A stretch of DNA of 64,000 nucleotides from Kribbella sindirgiensis (GCF_004331435.1 NZ_SJKA01000006.1:186001-250000); one strand, 5' to 3'. Shown: positions 8,815 through 17,108, counted from the first letter of the stretch. A program made the numbers and translations. Notes: a model not told the origin generated them from the letters alone.

Positions 8815-9720
8815 TCAACGCGGCAAGTGCCCCAGGTGGACGCTGCGGACGGACAGTACGGCGAGGTCTGTCCGCTGCCCGAGGTAGTGCGGCCCTTCCG
8901 GGTCCAGCAGCTGCCGCCAGGTGTCCAGGTCCTCCGGAGACAGCCACTCCTCGTCGGCAACCACGTGTCCGTGACCGTGCCCATGCCCGTGTCCATGCCC
9001 GTGTCCGTGGCCGGTCCCGGTGAGCCGCTCGATCCGGATCCGGAACGCGTGGACGACGCCTTCGAGCCGCTCGGGAGGCAGCGGCGCCGGTGTCTCGGTC
9101 AGCACACTCCGTGTGGTCGCGCCGGTCAGCCCGGCCCGGGTCAGCGCCTCGGTCCACCCGTACGGCATCGGGACCGACCCCGGCAGCGAGTCCCGCATGA
9201 CCTTGAACCACCGGTCCTGCGCCAGGTCGAGCCGCAGTTCCAGGCCGGGCTCACCGACTCCGAGGTCCCAGGGGAGGTGCCGTGCGGGCAGCCCGCCCTC
9301 GGCAAGCGCCAGCCGTCCGCCAGGTGCGAGCAGAGAGGCCAGCGCGTCCACGGCGGCCTGCTGGTCGGCGGCGTGGTGAACGGAGGCCGACGCCCAGATC
9401 AGGTCGGCCGGCGCGTCGATTGCCGCGCGCAACGGTTCCGCTCCGCCGTCCATCGACGCCAGTTCACACCGCACCAGGCCCGCGGTGTGTTCCCGCGCCT
9501 GCTCCAGTACGTCGGGATCCGCGTCGATCGCGACCACTGTCGCGCCAGGCAACGCCTCGGCGAGCGCCTTGGCCATCCCGCCGCCACCGCAGCCGACGTC
9601 CGCGACGACCTTGTCGCTGTCCCGCACCAGACTGTTAGCCACGCCGGCGTTCCAGGCGCCCTCGCCCTCGGCCGCGGCACGCAGCCGTCCCGCCTCTTCG
9701 GCCCAATCGATTTCGATCAT
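8815..9720 (-). CDS. Class I SAM-dependent methyltransferase with internal His-Gly repeat
   Basis: About 301 residues from ATG 9720. Motif I is VVADVGCGGGGMAKALAEALPG, followed by VVAIDAD (acidic residue for the SAM ribose) and an LIWASASVHH segment, as in ubiquinone/menaquinone-type or general Methyltransf_25 enzymes. A (Gly-His) repeat of about eight units (8963-9015) interrupts the C-terminal third between IRIERLTGT and VVADEEW. Its substrate is unknown. It is transcribed divergently from a GNAT acetyltransferase with 77 bases between the starts. Confidence 0.82.
   Translation of the reverse strand: MIEIDWAEEAGRLRAAAEGEGAWNAGVANSLVRDSDKVVADVGCGGGGMAKALAEALPGATVVAIDADPDVLEQAREHTAGLVRCELASMDGGAEPLRAAIDAPADLIWASASVHHAADQQAAVDALASLLAPGGRLALAEGGLPARHLPWDLGVGEPGLELRLDLAQDRWFKVMRDSLPGSVPMPYGWTEALTRAGLTGATTRSVLTETPAPLPPERLEGVVHAFRIRIERLTGTGHGHGHGHGHGHGHGHVVADEEWLSPEDLDTWRQLLDPEGPHYLGQRTDLAVLSVRSVHLGHLPR
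8963..9015. repeat. Hexanucleotide-type tandem repeat encoding Gly-His dipeptides
   Basis: The plus strand reads as imperfect six-base units (GTGNCC/ATGCCC) repeated about eight times. Translated on the minus strand they give alternating Gly and His within the methyltransferase. This is a potential length-variable microsatellite. Confidence 0.8.
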
Positions 9721-9762
9721 GACGACAGTCTGGTCCTCGCGGGTGACGCAGCCCACCTCGTG

Positions 9763-9790
9763 TTGCCGGTCCGGCAAAGGGCGTTACCGT
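9763..9790 (+). promoter_or_regulatory. Putative promoter for leaderless GNAT gene
   Basis: TTGCCG (9763-9768) and TACCGT (9785-9790) are 16 bases apart. The end of the -10 box lies seven bases before the GTG start at 9798, so transcription would begin at the start codon. No Shine-Dalgarno sequence is present, which agrees with a leaderless message. Confidence 0.4.
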
Positions 9791-9797
9791 TGCGCGG

Positions 9798-10277
9798 GTG
9801 ATCGCCACGGACCGTCTGACCCTGCTGCCGCTCGAGGTCGAGTACGCCGAACCGATGGCAGCGGTCCTGTCCGACCCTGCCCTCTACACGTTCACGGGCG
9901 GCGAACCGCCGACCGTAGCGGCTCTGGAGGCACGCTACCGCCGCCAACTGGCCGGTCCAGGACGTCCGGACGAGCAGTGGCTGAACTGGGTGATCAAGTA
10001 CGACGACGCGCTCATCGGCTACGTACAGGCGACCGTCATCGACGGTACTGCGGAGATCGCGTGGGTGATCGGCACCGCATGGCAGGGCCGCGGTTTCGCG
10101 AAGGAGGCCGCCCAGGGACTGGTCACCTGGCTGCGGGCTCAGAGAATCGGCCGGATCATCGCGCACGTACATCCGGACCACACCGCATCGGCCGCTGTCG
10201 CAGCCGCGACAGGTCTCACCCGCACCGACGTACTGGACGACGGGGAGTACCTGTGGAACACGGCAGACCCGGCGTGA
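9798..10277 (+). CDS. GNAT-family N-acetyltransferase
   Basis: 159 residues with the RimJ/RimL-type layout: N-terminal TDRLTLLPLE, then LIGYVQATVI and AEIAWVIGTAWQGRGFAKEAAQGLV, the acetyl-CoA pyrophosphate-binding motif A (Q/RxxGxG/A). The final segment ATGLTRTDVLDDGEYLW is the usual end of such proteins. The acceptor may be a protein N-terminus or a small amine and is not identifiable. It starts at GTG with no ribosome binding site and is probably leaderless. Confidence 0.85.
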   Translation: MIATDRLTLLPLEVEYAEPMAAVLSDPALYTFTGGEPPTVAALEARYRRQLAGPGRPDEQWLNWVIKYDDALIGYVQATVIDGTAEIAWVIGTAWQGRGFAKEAAQGLVTWLRAQRIGRIIAHVHPDHTASAAVAAATGLTRTDVLDDGEYLWNTADPA

Positions 10278-10299
10278 ACCGGGTCTGCCGTCTACAGAA

Positions 10300-10503
10300 T
10301 CAGACCGGGCGGACGTTCTCCGCCTGCAGGCCCTTCGGGCCCTGGGCGATCTCGAACTCGACCCGCTGGTTCTCGTCCAGGGAGCGGAAGCCCTGCGTCT
10401 GGATCGCCGAGTAGTGCACGAACACGTCGGCGCCGCCGTCCTCCTGGGAGATGAAGCCGAAGCCCTTCTCGCCGTTGAACCACTTCACTGTTCCCAAAGC
10501 CAT
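10300..10503 (-). CDS. Cold-shock protein (CspA family)
   Basis: 67 residues, the standard single cold-shock domain. RNP1 is KGFGFI and RNP2 is VFVHYSAI, with the conserved N-terminal GTVKWFN. It binds single-stranded RNA/DNA as a chaperone. AGGAG lies eight bases before ATG 10503, separated by a run of A residues. A hairpin followed by TTTT stands in the leader just before the ribosome binding site, which may control expression. Confidence 0.96.
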   Translation of the reverse strand: MALGTVKWFNGEKGFGFISQEDGGADVFVHYSAIQTQGFRSLDENQRVEFEIAQGPKGLQAENVRPV

Positions 10504-10520
10504 TTTTTTCTCCTGATACG

Positions 10521-10553
10521 ACAAAACGCCCGGCGGATTACAATCCGCGGGCG
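10521..10553 (-). promoter_or_regulatory. Leader hairpin with U-tract upstream of cold-shock gene
   Basis: On the minus strand a 12-13 bp GC-rich stem (10527-10553, one bulged C, GT at the tip) is followed directly by TTTTGT and then the AGGAG ribosome binding site about 14 bases later. It looks like an intrinsic terminator or attenuator placed between promoter and start codon. It could instead be a terminator for transcripts arriving from upstream. Confidence 0.55.
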
Positions 10554-10598
10554 CTTCGACACGAACGTGGAACTGCAAAACTGCAACGGTCAGAAACC

Positions 10599-11393
10599 CT
10601 AGCACGCTGGATGAGCCGTCAGCCACCCCTCGCCACGCCGTACGTCGTATTCATCCGGCGTTCCCGCCCAGGTCACCGCACAACCGGACGCCCCGCACTC
10701 ACACGCGAACGGGTACGGCGGCAGCTCGGCCAGCCCGACATCCGCCTGCCACAACCGTCCCTGACGACACGCCGCAAGGTTCTCGTACCGCCGCTGCCGG
10801 CTCAACTCCTCACCGGCCCGCAGACCTGGCAGCACGCCCAACGCGTCCTCGACTGCGCGAGTGACACGTGCCCAGTCCGGTTCAGCGGAGACCTCAATGA
10901 CGGCACGTGCTCGCTCGGCGGCCTCACGCCGTACAAGCTCGGCGAGTACAGCGTCCCGTGCCAGGAGACGTTCTAGCGAAGCACGGCCGCTCGGATCGTC
11001 CACCCGGGCCAGCCGCTCCTCCCGTGCGCGGCGGGTCTGCTCAGCGTCCGGCAGCAACCACACCGCTGCCGGAACCGAGTCAGCCATCGAGGGGAAGAGC
11101 TGCGGTCCTTCCACCACCGCAGGTACGTCGCCCAGCCCGCGCTCGCGTACATCCGCCACCACCAGCTCCAGACGCAGCCGTGCGACGTCCACGAACGCGG
11201 CCGCGGCTTACTCGGGTCCTTCAGCCAGGTCCTCAGCCAGCGGTCGGAGCGGTGGGAGGCGCTCCAAGTGCGCGTAGGTCCACAGGTCCACCGGGTGCAG
11301 CGGCAGGTCGGTACGCCGCGCGAGGTCCCGCGCGATCGTCGACTTCCCGGCTCCCGGAGCCCCACCGATCGACACCATCGCCGGCCACGTCAC
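10599..11393 (-). pseudogene. P-loop kinase/ATPase-like gene broken by an in-frame TAA
   Basis: From ATG 11393 a Walker A motif (GGAPGAGKSTIA) opens a 61-codon frame that ends at TAA (11210-11208). The same frame continues without further stops to 10599, giving AAAAFVDVARLRLELVVADV and about 190 more residues that include a VVEGPQLFP segment and a Cys-rich end (FACECGASGCAV). The two halves together make a normal single-domain kinase-like ATPase of about 264 residues. A single nonsense change is the simplest explanation. A sequencing error or two separately translated products (second start GTG near 11192) are alternatives. The substrate is unknown. Confidence 0.65.
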
Positions 11394-11405
11394 CGGACCA
11401 TCTTG

Positions 11406-11641
11406 CTAGGGCCGTACGTACGTCGCCAACGACGCCGCGCCGGTCTGGGTGACCGAGGCGAGCTGGAAGTGGACGGGGGTGTCGGACGGACCGAACAGCG
11501 TCTCGCCGCTGCCGGCGATCGACGGGAACGTCATCAGCCGGTACTCGTCGGCAGATCCGCCGCTCGGATCACGCTGAGGCTGCCGGTCACCGCGATCGTC
11601 CGCGGCCCGCTCCGCACGTAGTCCGTCAGCGTGCCCTCCGA
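11406..11641 (-). pseudogene. Remnant of a dihydrofolate reductase (RibD C-terminal) family gene
   Basis: Minus-strand translation gives SGPRTIAVTGSLSVIRAADLP in one frame and then DEYRLMTFPSIAGSGETLF... TGAASLATYVRP in another, ending at TAG (11408-11406). These are the last third of a RibD-type dihydrofolate reductase family protein (VTGS-S-VRAL, DEYRLxxFPxxxGxGxRLF), with a frameshift near 11540 and no N-terminal part. Upstream sequence has no matching start. The rest of the stretch 11394-11742 contains no other gene, only an operator-like site just before the panE-like gene. Confidence 0.6.
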
Positions 11642-11702
11642 CCTATTTTGGCGAGCGCTTGCCACGAAGTGTGATCTTGACCGCATTCAGCGTCCAGCCT
11701 AC

Positions 11703-11717
11703 TGTATGCCGTATACA
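11703..11717 (+). promoter_or_regulatory. Operator-like near-palindrome, oxalate-regulon type
   Basis: TGTATGCCGTATACA, 26 bases before the panE-like ATG. It is built from two TGTATRC half-sites around a central C, and related sites occur at 19255, 19329 and 21534. Confidence 0.6.
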
Positions 11718-11742
11718 AGCCTCCCGGAAGGCAGGGACCCTT

Positions 11743-12714
11743 ATGAGAGTTGCGGTTCTCGGCGCCGGTGCGATCGGTGCGTACGTCGGCGCCGCGCTAC
11801 ACCGCGGTGGGACGGAGGTCCACCTGGTGGCCCGCGGCGCGCATCTGGAAGCGATCCGGTCCGACGGTGTCACGGTGCTCAGCCCACGCGGTGACTTCAC
11901 GGCCCGGACGCCCGCCACCGACGATCCGGCCGCGATCGGCCCGGTCGACTACGTCTTTCTCGGGCTCAAGGCGAACTCGTACGCGAACGCCGGCCCACTG
12001 GTCGAGCCCCTGCTGCACGACCGCACGGTCGTGGTCGCGGCGCAGAACGGCATCCCCTGGTGGTACTTCCACGGTCTGAAAGGCCCGTACGAGGGACGCC
12101 GGATCGAATCGGTCGACCCCGGCGGCGCCGTCACCCAGGTGCTCGACCTCGACCGCGCGATCGGCTGCGTCGTCTACTGCTCGACCGAGCTCGAAGGTCC
12201 AGGCGTCGTACGGCACCTGGAAGGAACCCGCTTCTCGATCGGCGAACCCGGCGGCGGGCAATCGGAGCGCTGCGCGGCGTTCAGTACGGCGATGATCGCC
12301 GGCGGGCTGAAGTGCCCGGTCGAGAACGACATCCGCAACGACATCTGGATCAAACTGCTCGGGAACGCGGCGTTCAACCCGATCAGCGCGCTGGCCCGGG
12401 CGACGATGGTGGAGATCGCGACGCATCAGGGCACCCGGCAGATGGTCCGGCTGATGATGGAGGAGTCGCTGGAGATTGCCGCCGCGCTCGGCTGTCACCC
12501 GGACATCTCCGTGGACAAGCGCCTCGACGGCGCCGAACGCGTCGGCGAGCACAAGACCTCGATGCTGCAGGACCTCGAGAAGGACAAGCCGCTCGAACTC
12601 GACGTCATCCTCGCCGCGGTCGTCGAACTCGCCGACCTCACCGGCGTCAAGGCACCCACCCTCCGCGCTGTCCACGCGGTAGCCGATCTCCTGGCCAGCA
12701 AGGTCGGCGTGTAA
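11743..12714 (+). CDS. Ketopantoate reductase-family (PanE/ApbA) 2-oxoacid reductase
   Basis: 323 residues from ATG 11743; the longer frame from 11659 crosses the operator. The N-terminal Rossmann motif is VAVLGAGAIGAYVGAAL. The middle has VDYVFLGLKANSY and AAQNGIPWWYF, and the C-terminal helical domain carries KLLGNAAFNPISALARAT with the catalytic-type Lys and Asn of the family. True PanE makes pantoate with NADPH, but many paralogs reduce other 2-oxoacids. The shared operator suggests it serves the oxalate region rather than coenzyme A synthesis, perhaps on a glyoxylate- or tartronate-semialdehyde-like compound. That is inference. Confidence 0.85.
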   Translation: MRVAVLGAGAIGAYVGAALHRGGTEVHLVARGAHLEAIRSDGVTVLSPRGDFTARTPATDDPAAIGPVDYVFLGLKANSYANAGPLVEPLLHDRTVVVAAQNGIPWWYFHGLKGPYEGRRIESVDPGGAVTQVLDLDRAIGCVVYCSTELEGPGVVRHLEGTRFSIGEPGGGQSERCAAFSTAMIAGGLKCPVENDIRNDIWIKLLGNAAFNPISALARATMVEIATHQGTRQMVRLMMEESLEIAAALGCHPDISVDKRLDGAERVGEHKTSMLQDLEKDKPLELDVILAAVVELADLTGVKAPTLRAVHAVADLLASKVGV

Positions 12715-12727
12715 AGCCCCATGACCG

Positions 12728-12761
12728 GGTGGGTCCGGCCAACAGCGACGCCGGACCCACC
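12728..12761. terminator. Bidirectional hairpin terminator
   Basis: A 12-bp perfect stem (12728-12739 and 12750-12761) with a 10-nt loop, between the convergent ends of the panE-like gene and the sugar-binding protein gene. Confidence 0.7.
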
Positions 12762-12771
12762 TGTTCCACTG

Positions 12772-14124
12772 TCAGCCGTTGACCTGGAACCCCTGCTCAT
12801 TGCCGTACTTCACCAGAGCGTCCTGCCAGGACGTGAGGCCGGCGTTCAGGTCGGACTTCGACTGGTACGCCTTGCCGACCGTGTCGCCGTAGATGCTGTT
12901 CGCGTACAGCTCGTACGGCAGGTAGCTCCAGCCCTTCACGACCGTGCCGGCCGCCGCGGTGAGCACCTGGTTGATCTTCTGACCGCCGAAGTACGCGCTC
13001 GTCTTGTCCACGAACGCCGGGTCCTTGAGGTCGGCCGTGGTCGCCGGGAAGCCGCCGCTGGCGAGGAACGGCTTCACGCCCTCATCGTGGTTCAGCCAGC
13101 GCACGAAGGCCGCCGCGAGGGCCGGGTTCTTGCTCTGCTTGAGCACGGACTCGGTGCTGCCGCCGTTCTCCGCGGTGGCCGGCTGGCCGTCGTACGTCGG
13201 CATGGGGGCGACTGCCCACTTGCCCGCGCCCGCCTTCACGGAGGACTCCATCACGCCGGGCATCCACGCACCGGTCGGCAGGGTCGCGATCGTGCCGTCG
13301 CCGAGCGCCTTGAACCACTCGTCGGTCCAGCCCGGGATGTTCGAGACGAGACCGCCCTCGACGAGCTGGTTCCACATCCCGGTCCACTTCTTGGAACCGT
13401 CGTCCTGCAGGTTGATCGTGACGTTCTTGCCGTCGGTCTTGAACGGCTGACCGCCGGCCTGCCAGATCATGCTGGTGGTGAAGCCGGCGTCACCGGAGTC
13501 GTTGGTGATGTAGGCCTTCGGGTTCGCCGCGTGCAGCTTCTTGGCGGCCGCGACGTACTCGTCCCAGGTCTTCGGCACGGTGATGCCGTACTTGTCGAAG
13601 ACCTCCTTGTTGTAGAACAGCGCCATCGGACCCGAGTCCTGCGGCAGCCCGAACAGGCCGCTGCCCGCGTGCACGGCGGCCCAGGTCGAGGCCGTGTACG
13701 CCGACTCGTACTGCGAGAACCCGTACTGGTTCAGGTCGACGAGCGAGCCGGGCAGGGCGAACTGGGGGAGCGCCTGGTACTCGATCTGGGCCACGTCCGG
13801 CGCACCGGAGCCGGCCTTGATCGCGTTCTGCAGCTTCGTGTAGTGGTCGTTGCCGGTGCCCGCGTTGACGTAGTTCACCTTGACGTTCGGGTACTGCTTC
13901 ATGAACGCGGTGACCTGGGCCTGCGCCGACGGCGTCCAGCTCCAGTAAGTGATCTCGCCGCCCGCCTTCAGCGCGGCGTCGACGGCGTCGGCTGAGCCGG
14001 TCGTCGTACCGCCGCCCGCGCTGTCGGTCTTGGACCCGCCACCGCAGGCTGCCAGCACCGCGAGGGCTGTGAGAGCGGCTCCGGCGACCACCAGCCGCCG
14101 GATCCCCCACCGATGTGACTTCAT
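12772..14124 (-). CDS. Sugar ABC transporter substrate-binding lipoprotein
   Basis: 450 residues. The signal peptide is MKSHRWGIRRLVVAGAALTA and the lipobox is LAAC, so it is a lipid-anchored extracellular protein. The body is a family 1 solute-binding protein (ITYWSWTPSAQAQVTAFMKQ, then DVAQIEYQALPQF and VPKTWDEYVAAAKKL). ATG 14124 was chosen because AAAGGGA precedes it; an ATG at 14139 overlaps the stop of the permease gene. It is the last gene of a binding-protein/two-permease operon. The substrate is probably an oligosaccharide or glycoside. No ATPase gene is included, so a shared MsiK-type ATPase elsewhere is likely. Confidence 0.93.
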   Translation of the reverse strand: MKSHRWGIRRLVVAGAALTALAVLAACGGGSKTDSAGGGTTTGSADAVDAALKAGGEITYWSWTPSAQAQVTAFMKQYPNVKVNYVNAGTGNDHYTKLQNAIKAGSGAPDVAQIEYQALPQFALPGSLVDLNQYGFSQYESAYTASTWAAVHAGSGLFGLPQDSGPMALFYNKEVFDKYGITVPKTWDEYVAAAKKLHAANPKAYITNDSGDAGFTTSMIWQAGGQPFKTDGKNVTINLQDDGSKKWTGMWNQLVEGGLVSNIPGWTDEWFKALGDGTIATLPTGAWMPGVMESSVKAGAGKWAVAPMPTYDGQPATAENGGSTESVLKQSKNPALAAAFVRWLNHDEGVKPFLASGGFPATTADLKDPAFVDKTSAYFGGQKINQVLTAAAGTVVKGWSYLPYELYANSIYGDTVGKAYQSKSDLNAGLTSWQDALVKYGNEQGFQVNG

Positions 14125-14135
14125 CCTGTTCCCTT

Positions 14136-14999
14136 TCATTTCACACTGCCGGCGCTCAGGCCTGACTGCCAGAAGCGCTGGAGAAGGAGGAAGGCGACCA
14201 CCAGCGGAACGATCGTCAGCAACGATCCGGTGACCACCAGGTTGTAGATGGGGCGGGCGCCCACGCCGGTCGCTTGGTTGCTCCACTGGGTGAGCCCGAC
14301 CGTGAGTGGGTAGAGGTTGGGTTTGCTGAGCATGATCAGCGGCAGGAAGTAGTTGTTCCAGGTCGACACCATCGCGAACAGCAGCGTGGTGACGATGCCG
14401 GGGGCAAGCAGTCGCAGCGCGACGGTGAAGAACGTGCGGACCTCGCCGGCGCCGTCGATCCGCGCAGCCTCGAGCAGCTCTCCCGGTACGGCGTCGGTCG
14501 CGTAGACCCACATCAGGTACAGCCCGAACGGGCTCACCAGCGAGGGGATGATGATCGCCCACACGGTGTTCGTCAGCCCGAGGTTGGAGAACATCAGGAA
14601 CGTCGGTACGGCGAGGGCGGTCCCCGGCACCGCGACGGCGCCGAGCAGTACGGCGAAGACGGCCCGGCGACCGGTGAACTTGTACTTCGCCAGTCCGTAG
14701 CCGGCCGCGGTGGCGAGCAGCGTCGCGCCGCCCGCGCCGACGACGACGTACAGCACCGTGTTGCCGAGCCAGCGCAGGAAGATGCCGTCGTTGTAGGTCA
14801 GCGTGTCCTTGATGTTGGTGAAGAACGCGAAGCTCTTCCCGAACCACAGTCCGGGTGTGGAGAGCAGGTCGTCCTGGGTCTTGGTTGTGCTGAGCAACAA
14901 CCAGGCGAGCGGGACGATCGTGTACAGCAGGTACAGCACCATGACGCCGGTCAGCAGCTTCGACCGCTTCGGGCGCAGGGGAGAGGTGACGGTGCTCAT
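14136..14999 (-). CDS. Carbohydrate ABC transporter permease (MalG-type)
   Basis: 287 residues with six membrane segments. The EAA loop that contacts the ATPase reads LLEAARIDGAGEVRTFFTVA, ending in RLLAPG, and lies between the fourth and fifth membrane segments. The gene overlaps the upstream permease by four bases (ATGA) and overlaps or abuts the binding-protein gene, so all three are co-translated. It forms the membrane channel with the partner permease. Confidence 0.93.
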   Translation of the reverse strand: MSTVTSPLRPKRSKLLTGVMVLYLLYTIVPLAWLLLSTTKTQDDLLSTPGLWFGKSFAFFTNIKDTLTYNDGIFLRWLGNTVLYVVVGAGGATLLATAAGYGLAKYKFTGRRAVFAVLLGAVAVPGTALAVPTFLMFSNLGLTNTVWAIIIPSLVSPFGLYLMWVYATDAVPGELLEAARIDGAGEVRTFFTVALRLLAPGIVTTLLFAMVSTWNNYFLPLIMLSKPNLYPLTVGLTQWSNQATGVGARPIYNLVVTGSLLTIVPLVVAFLLLQRFWQSGLSAGSVK

Positions 15000-15928
15000 A
15001 GCGACTCCCGGGATCCGCGGAGCTGGACGACGTACGCGATGATCGCGGTGATGATGCCCATCACGATCGCGACCGTGGCCGAGTAGTTGAACTGCTGGCC
15101 GGCGAAGGACAGGTTGTAGGCGTACATGTTGGGCGTGTAGTACGTCGTGATCACGTTCGGCGCGAGCGTGCGCAGGATGTTCGGCTCGTTGAACAGTTGG
15201 AAGCTGCCGATGATCGAGAAGATCGTCGCGATCACGATCGCCCCGCGCAGCGCCGGGAGTTTGACCGCGAGGATCGTCCGGAACGTCCCGGCGCCGTCGA
15301 TAGCGGCCGCCTCATACAGCTCACCCGGCACCGTGCGCAGCGCCGAGTAGAAGATCAGCATGTTGTAGCCGACGAACTCCCAGGTGACGATGTTGGCGAT
15401 CGACGGCAGCATCCAGGTCCCGCTGAGCGGCTGGATGGCGGTCGTCCCGAGCAGGTCGTTGAGATTCGCGGCCAGTCCGAAGTTGTCCCCGTAGATGTAG
15501 CCCCACATCAGGACGGCGACGACGCCCGGTACGGCGTACGGCAGGAAGATCACGATCCGGAAGAAGCCGGCCGCGTGCAGCCGCGCGCTGTCGATCGCGA
15601 GCGCCGCGAGCAGCGCCAGGACGAGCATGATCGGCACCTGGACGACCAGGAACACCGCCACCCGGCCGAACGCCTCCCAGAACTTCGGGTCCTGCAGCGC
15701 CTGGGTGTAGTTGTCGAGTCCAACGAAGACAGTGCCGCCGAAGAAGGCCTGGTTGCGATACAGGCTGAGGTAGATCGCATACCCGATCGGGGCCAGGAAG
15801 GTGACCGCGAAGACGGCCAGGAACGGGCCGACGAACAACCATCCCTTGCCGTCCTTGAACACCCGCCGGCGGCGCTTGCCGGTCGCACCGGCTCGCGCTA
15901 GCTGCTGTTGGGCCACGGACTCCGCCAC
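14996..15928 (-). CDS. Carbohydrate ABC transporter permease (MalF-type)
   Basis: 310 residues from GTG 15928, chosen because GAGGAGG lies eight bases upstream (15937-15943); an earlier ATG at 15994 sits inside the operator. Six membrane segments follow a basic N-terminus (TGKRRRRVFKDGKGW). The EAA loop is LYEAAAIDGAGTFRTILAVK. It is the first gene of the sugar-uptake operon and faces the divergent lacI-type gene across two operators, so repression relieved by sugar is the likely control. Confidence 0.92.
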   Translation of the reverse strand: MAESVAQQQLARAGATGKRRRRVFKDGKGWLFVGPFLAVFAVTFLAPIGYAIYLSLYRNQAFFGGTVFVGLDNYTQALQDPKFWEAFGRVAVFLVVQVPIMLVLALLAALAIDSARLHAAGFFRIVIFLPYAVPGVVAVLMWGYIYGDNFGLAANLNDLLGTTAIQPLSGTWMLPSIANIVTWEFVGYNMLIFYSALRTVPGELYEAAAIDGAGTFRTILAVKLPALRGAIVIATIFSIIGSFQLFNEPNILRTLAPNVITTYYTPNMYAYNLSFAGQQFNYSATVAIVMGIITAIIAYVVQLRGSRESL

Positions 15929-15978
15929 GTCCGGGACCTCCTCTCGCTCTCCGCCCCGAGGTGGGGACGCGACACGCG

Positions 15979-15994
15979 ATGTTGACGTCAACAT
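15979..15994. promoter_or_regulatory. LacI-type operator, left copy
   Basis: ATGTTGACGTCAACAT is a perfect 16-bp palindrome with the central CG typical of LacI/GalR operators. It lies in the divergent region between the permease gene and the regulator gene. Confidence 0.75.
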
Positions 15995-16013
15995 CGACGG
16001 CGCGACGCTAGCG

Positions 16014-16027
16014 TGTTTACGTCAACA
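16014..16027. promoter_or_regulatory. LacI-type operator, right copy
   Basis: TGTTTACGTCAACA matches the left operator with one mismatch. The centres are 34 bp apart, roughly three helical turns, which would suit cooperative binding and autoregulation. Confidence 0.7.
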
Positions 16028-16060
16028 TGTCTACACTCCGGACTCAAACCAGGAGGTGCG

Positions 16061-17107
16061 ATGACAGGGGAGGATTCAGCGGGCCGCCGGCGGCGCGGGC
16101 CGTCGATGGCGGACGTGGCCCGGATGGCCGGGGTGTCCGGGCAGACCGTCTCGCGGGTCGCGAACGGGCGGAACAACGTCGACGCGGCCACCCGGGACCG
16201 CGTTCGCGCCGCGATGAGCCAACTCGGCTACCGCCCGAACAGCGCTGCCCGCGCGCTACGGAACGGTGAGTACCGCAGCATCGGCGTGATCGTCTTCGAA
16301 CTGCACAGCTTCGGTACGACGCGCACGCTCGACGCGATCGCGACGGCCGCGACCATCAGCGGGTACGCGATCAACCTGGTTCCGGTGCTGGACGTCTCGC
16401 AGAGTGCGGTGACGAACGCCTTCACTCGCCTCGGCGAGCAGGCGGTGGACGGCGTGATCATCCTGATCGAGGCGCACACGCTGGACGAGGCCGGCGTACG
16501 GCTGCCGGACGGCCTGCCGGTCGTGGTGGTCGACTCGAGCGCGCACTACGACTTCCCGATCGTCGACACCGACCAGCGGCAGGGCGCCCGGCTGGCGACG
16601 GAGCACCTCCTGAACCTGGGCCACGCGACGGTGTGGCACCTCGGCGGACCGCCGACGTCGTTCGCCGCGGACCGCCGACGGCAGTCCTGGGAACAGACGC
16701 TGATCGATCACGGCCGGGAGGTGCCGCCGGTGTACGACGGCGACTGGACGGCGGGCTCGGGGTACGAAGCGGGCCGGCAGCTGGCTGCCAAGGCCGAGGT
16801 CACCGCCGTGTTCGTCGCGAACGATCAGATGGCGCTCGGCCTGCTGCGCGCGCTCCACGAGCGGGGTCGCGCGGTGCCCGGCGAGGTCAGCATCGTCGGC
16901 TTCGACGACATGGAGGAGGCCGCCCACTTCTGGCCGCCGCTGACCACGATCCGGCAGAACTTCGTCGACGTCGGCCGGCTGAGCGTCGACGCCCTGATCC
17001 AGGAGATCCAGGCCGGTGAGCACCACCACGAACCGGTCGCCGTCGCCGCCAAACTCGTCCACCGCAGCAGCACCGCACCCCCACCCCCGTCCGCATCTGG
17101 TGGGTAG
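16061..17107 (+). CDS. LacI-family transcriptional regulator of the sugar ABC operon
   Basis: 348 residues from ATG 16061, with AGGAGG five to ten bases upstream. The N-terminal helix-turn-helix is MADVARMAGVSGQTVSRVAN with hinge YRPNSAARALR. The periplasmic-binding-like sensor domain contains VDGVIILIEAH, ATEHLLNLGH and AVFVANDQMALGLL. It is divergent from the ABC operon and surrounded by two matching palindromes, so it most likely represses both transcription units until the sugar binds. Confidence 0.93.
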   Translation: MTGEDSAGRRRRGPSMADVARMAGVSGQTVSRVANGRNNVDAATRDRVRAAMSQLGYRPNSAARALRNGEYRSIGVIVFELHSFGTTRTLDAIATAATISGYAINLVPVLDVSQSAVTNAFTRLGEQAVDGVIILIEAHTLDEAGVRLPDGLPVVVVDSSAHYDFPIVDTDQRQGARLATEHLLNLGHATVWHLGGPPTSFAADRRRQSWEQTLIDHGREVPPVYDGDWTAGSGYEAGRQLAAKAEVTAVFVANDQMALGLLRALHERGRAVPGEVSIVGFDDMEEAAHFWPPLTTIRQNFVDVGRLSVDALIQEIQAGEHHHEPVAVAAKLVHRSSTAPPPPSASGG

Positions 17108-17108
17108 G

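Noticed and set aside
8963..9015. CRISPR-like short repeats
   Set aside because: Units are only six bases, contiguous without spacers, and lie inside a coding gene; it is a microsatellite coding Gly-His.
14125..14847. Upstream extension of the sugar-binding protein frame
   Set aside because: It overlaps the permease gene, and the signal peptide and lipobox place the true start at 14124 (or 14139).
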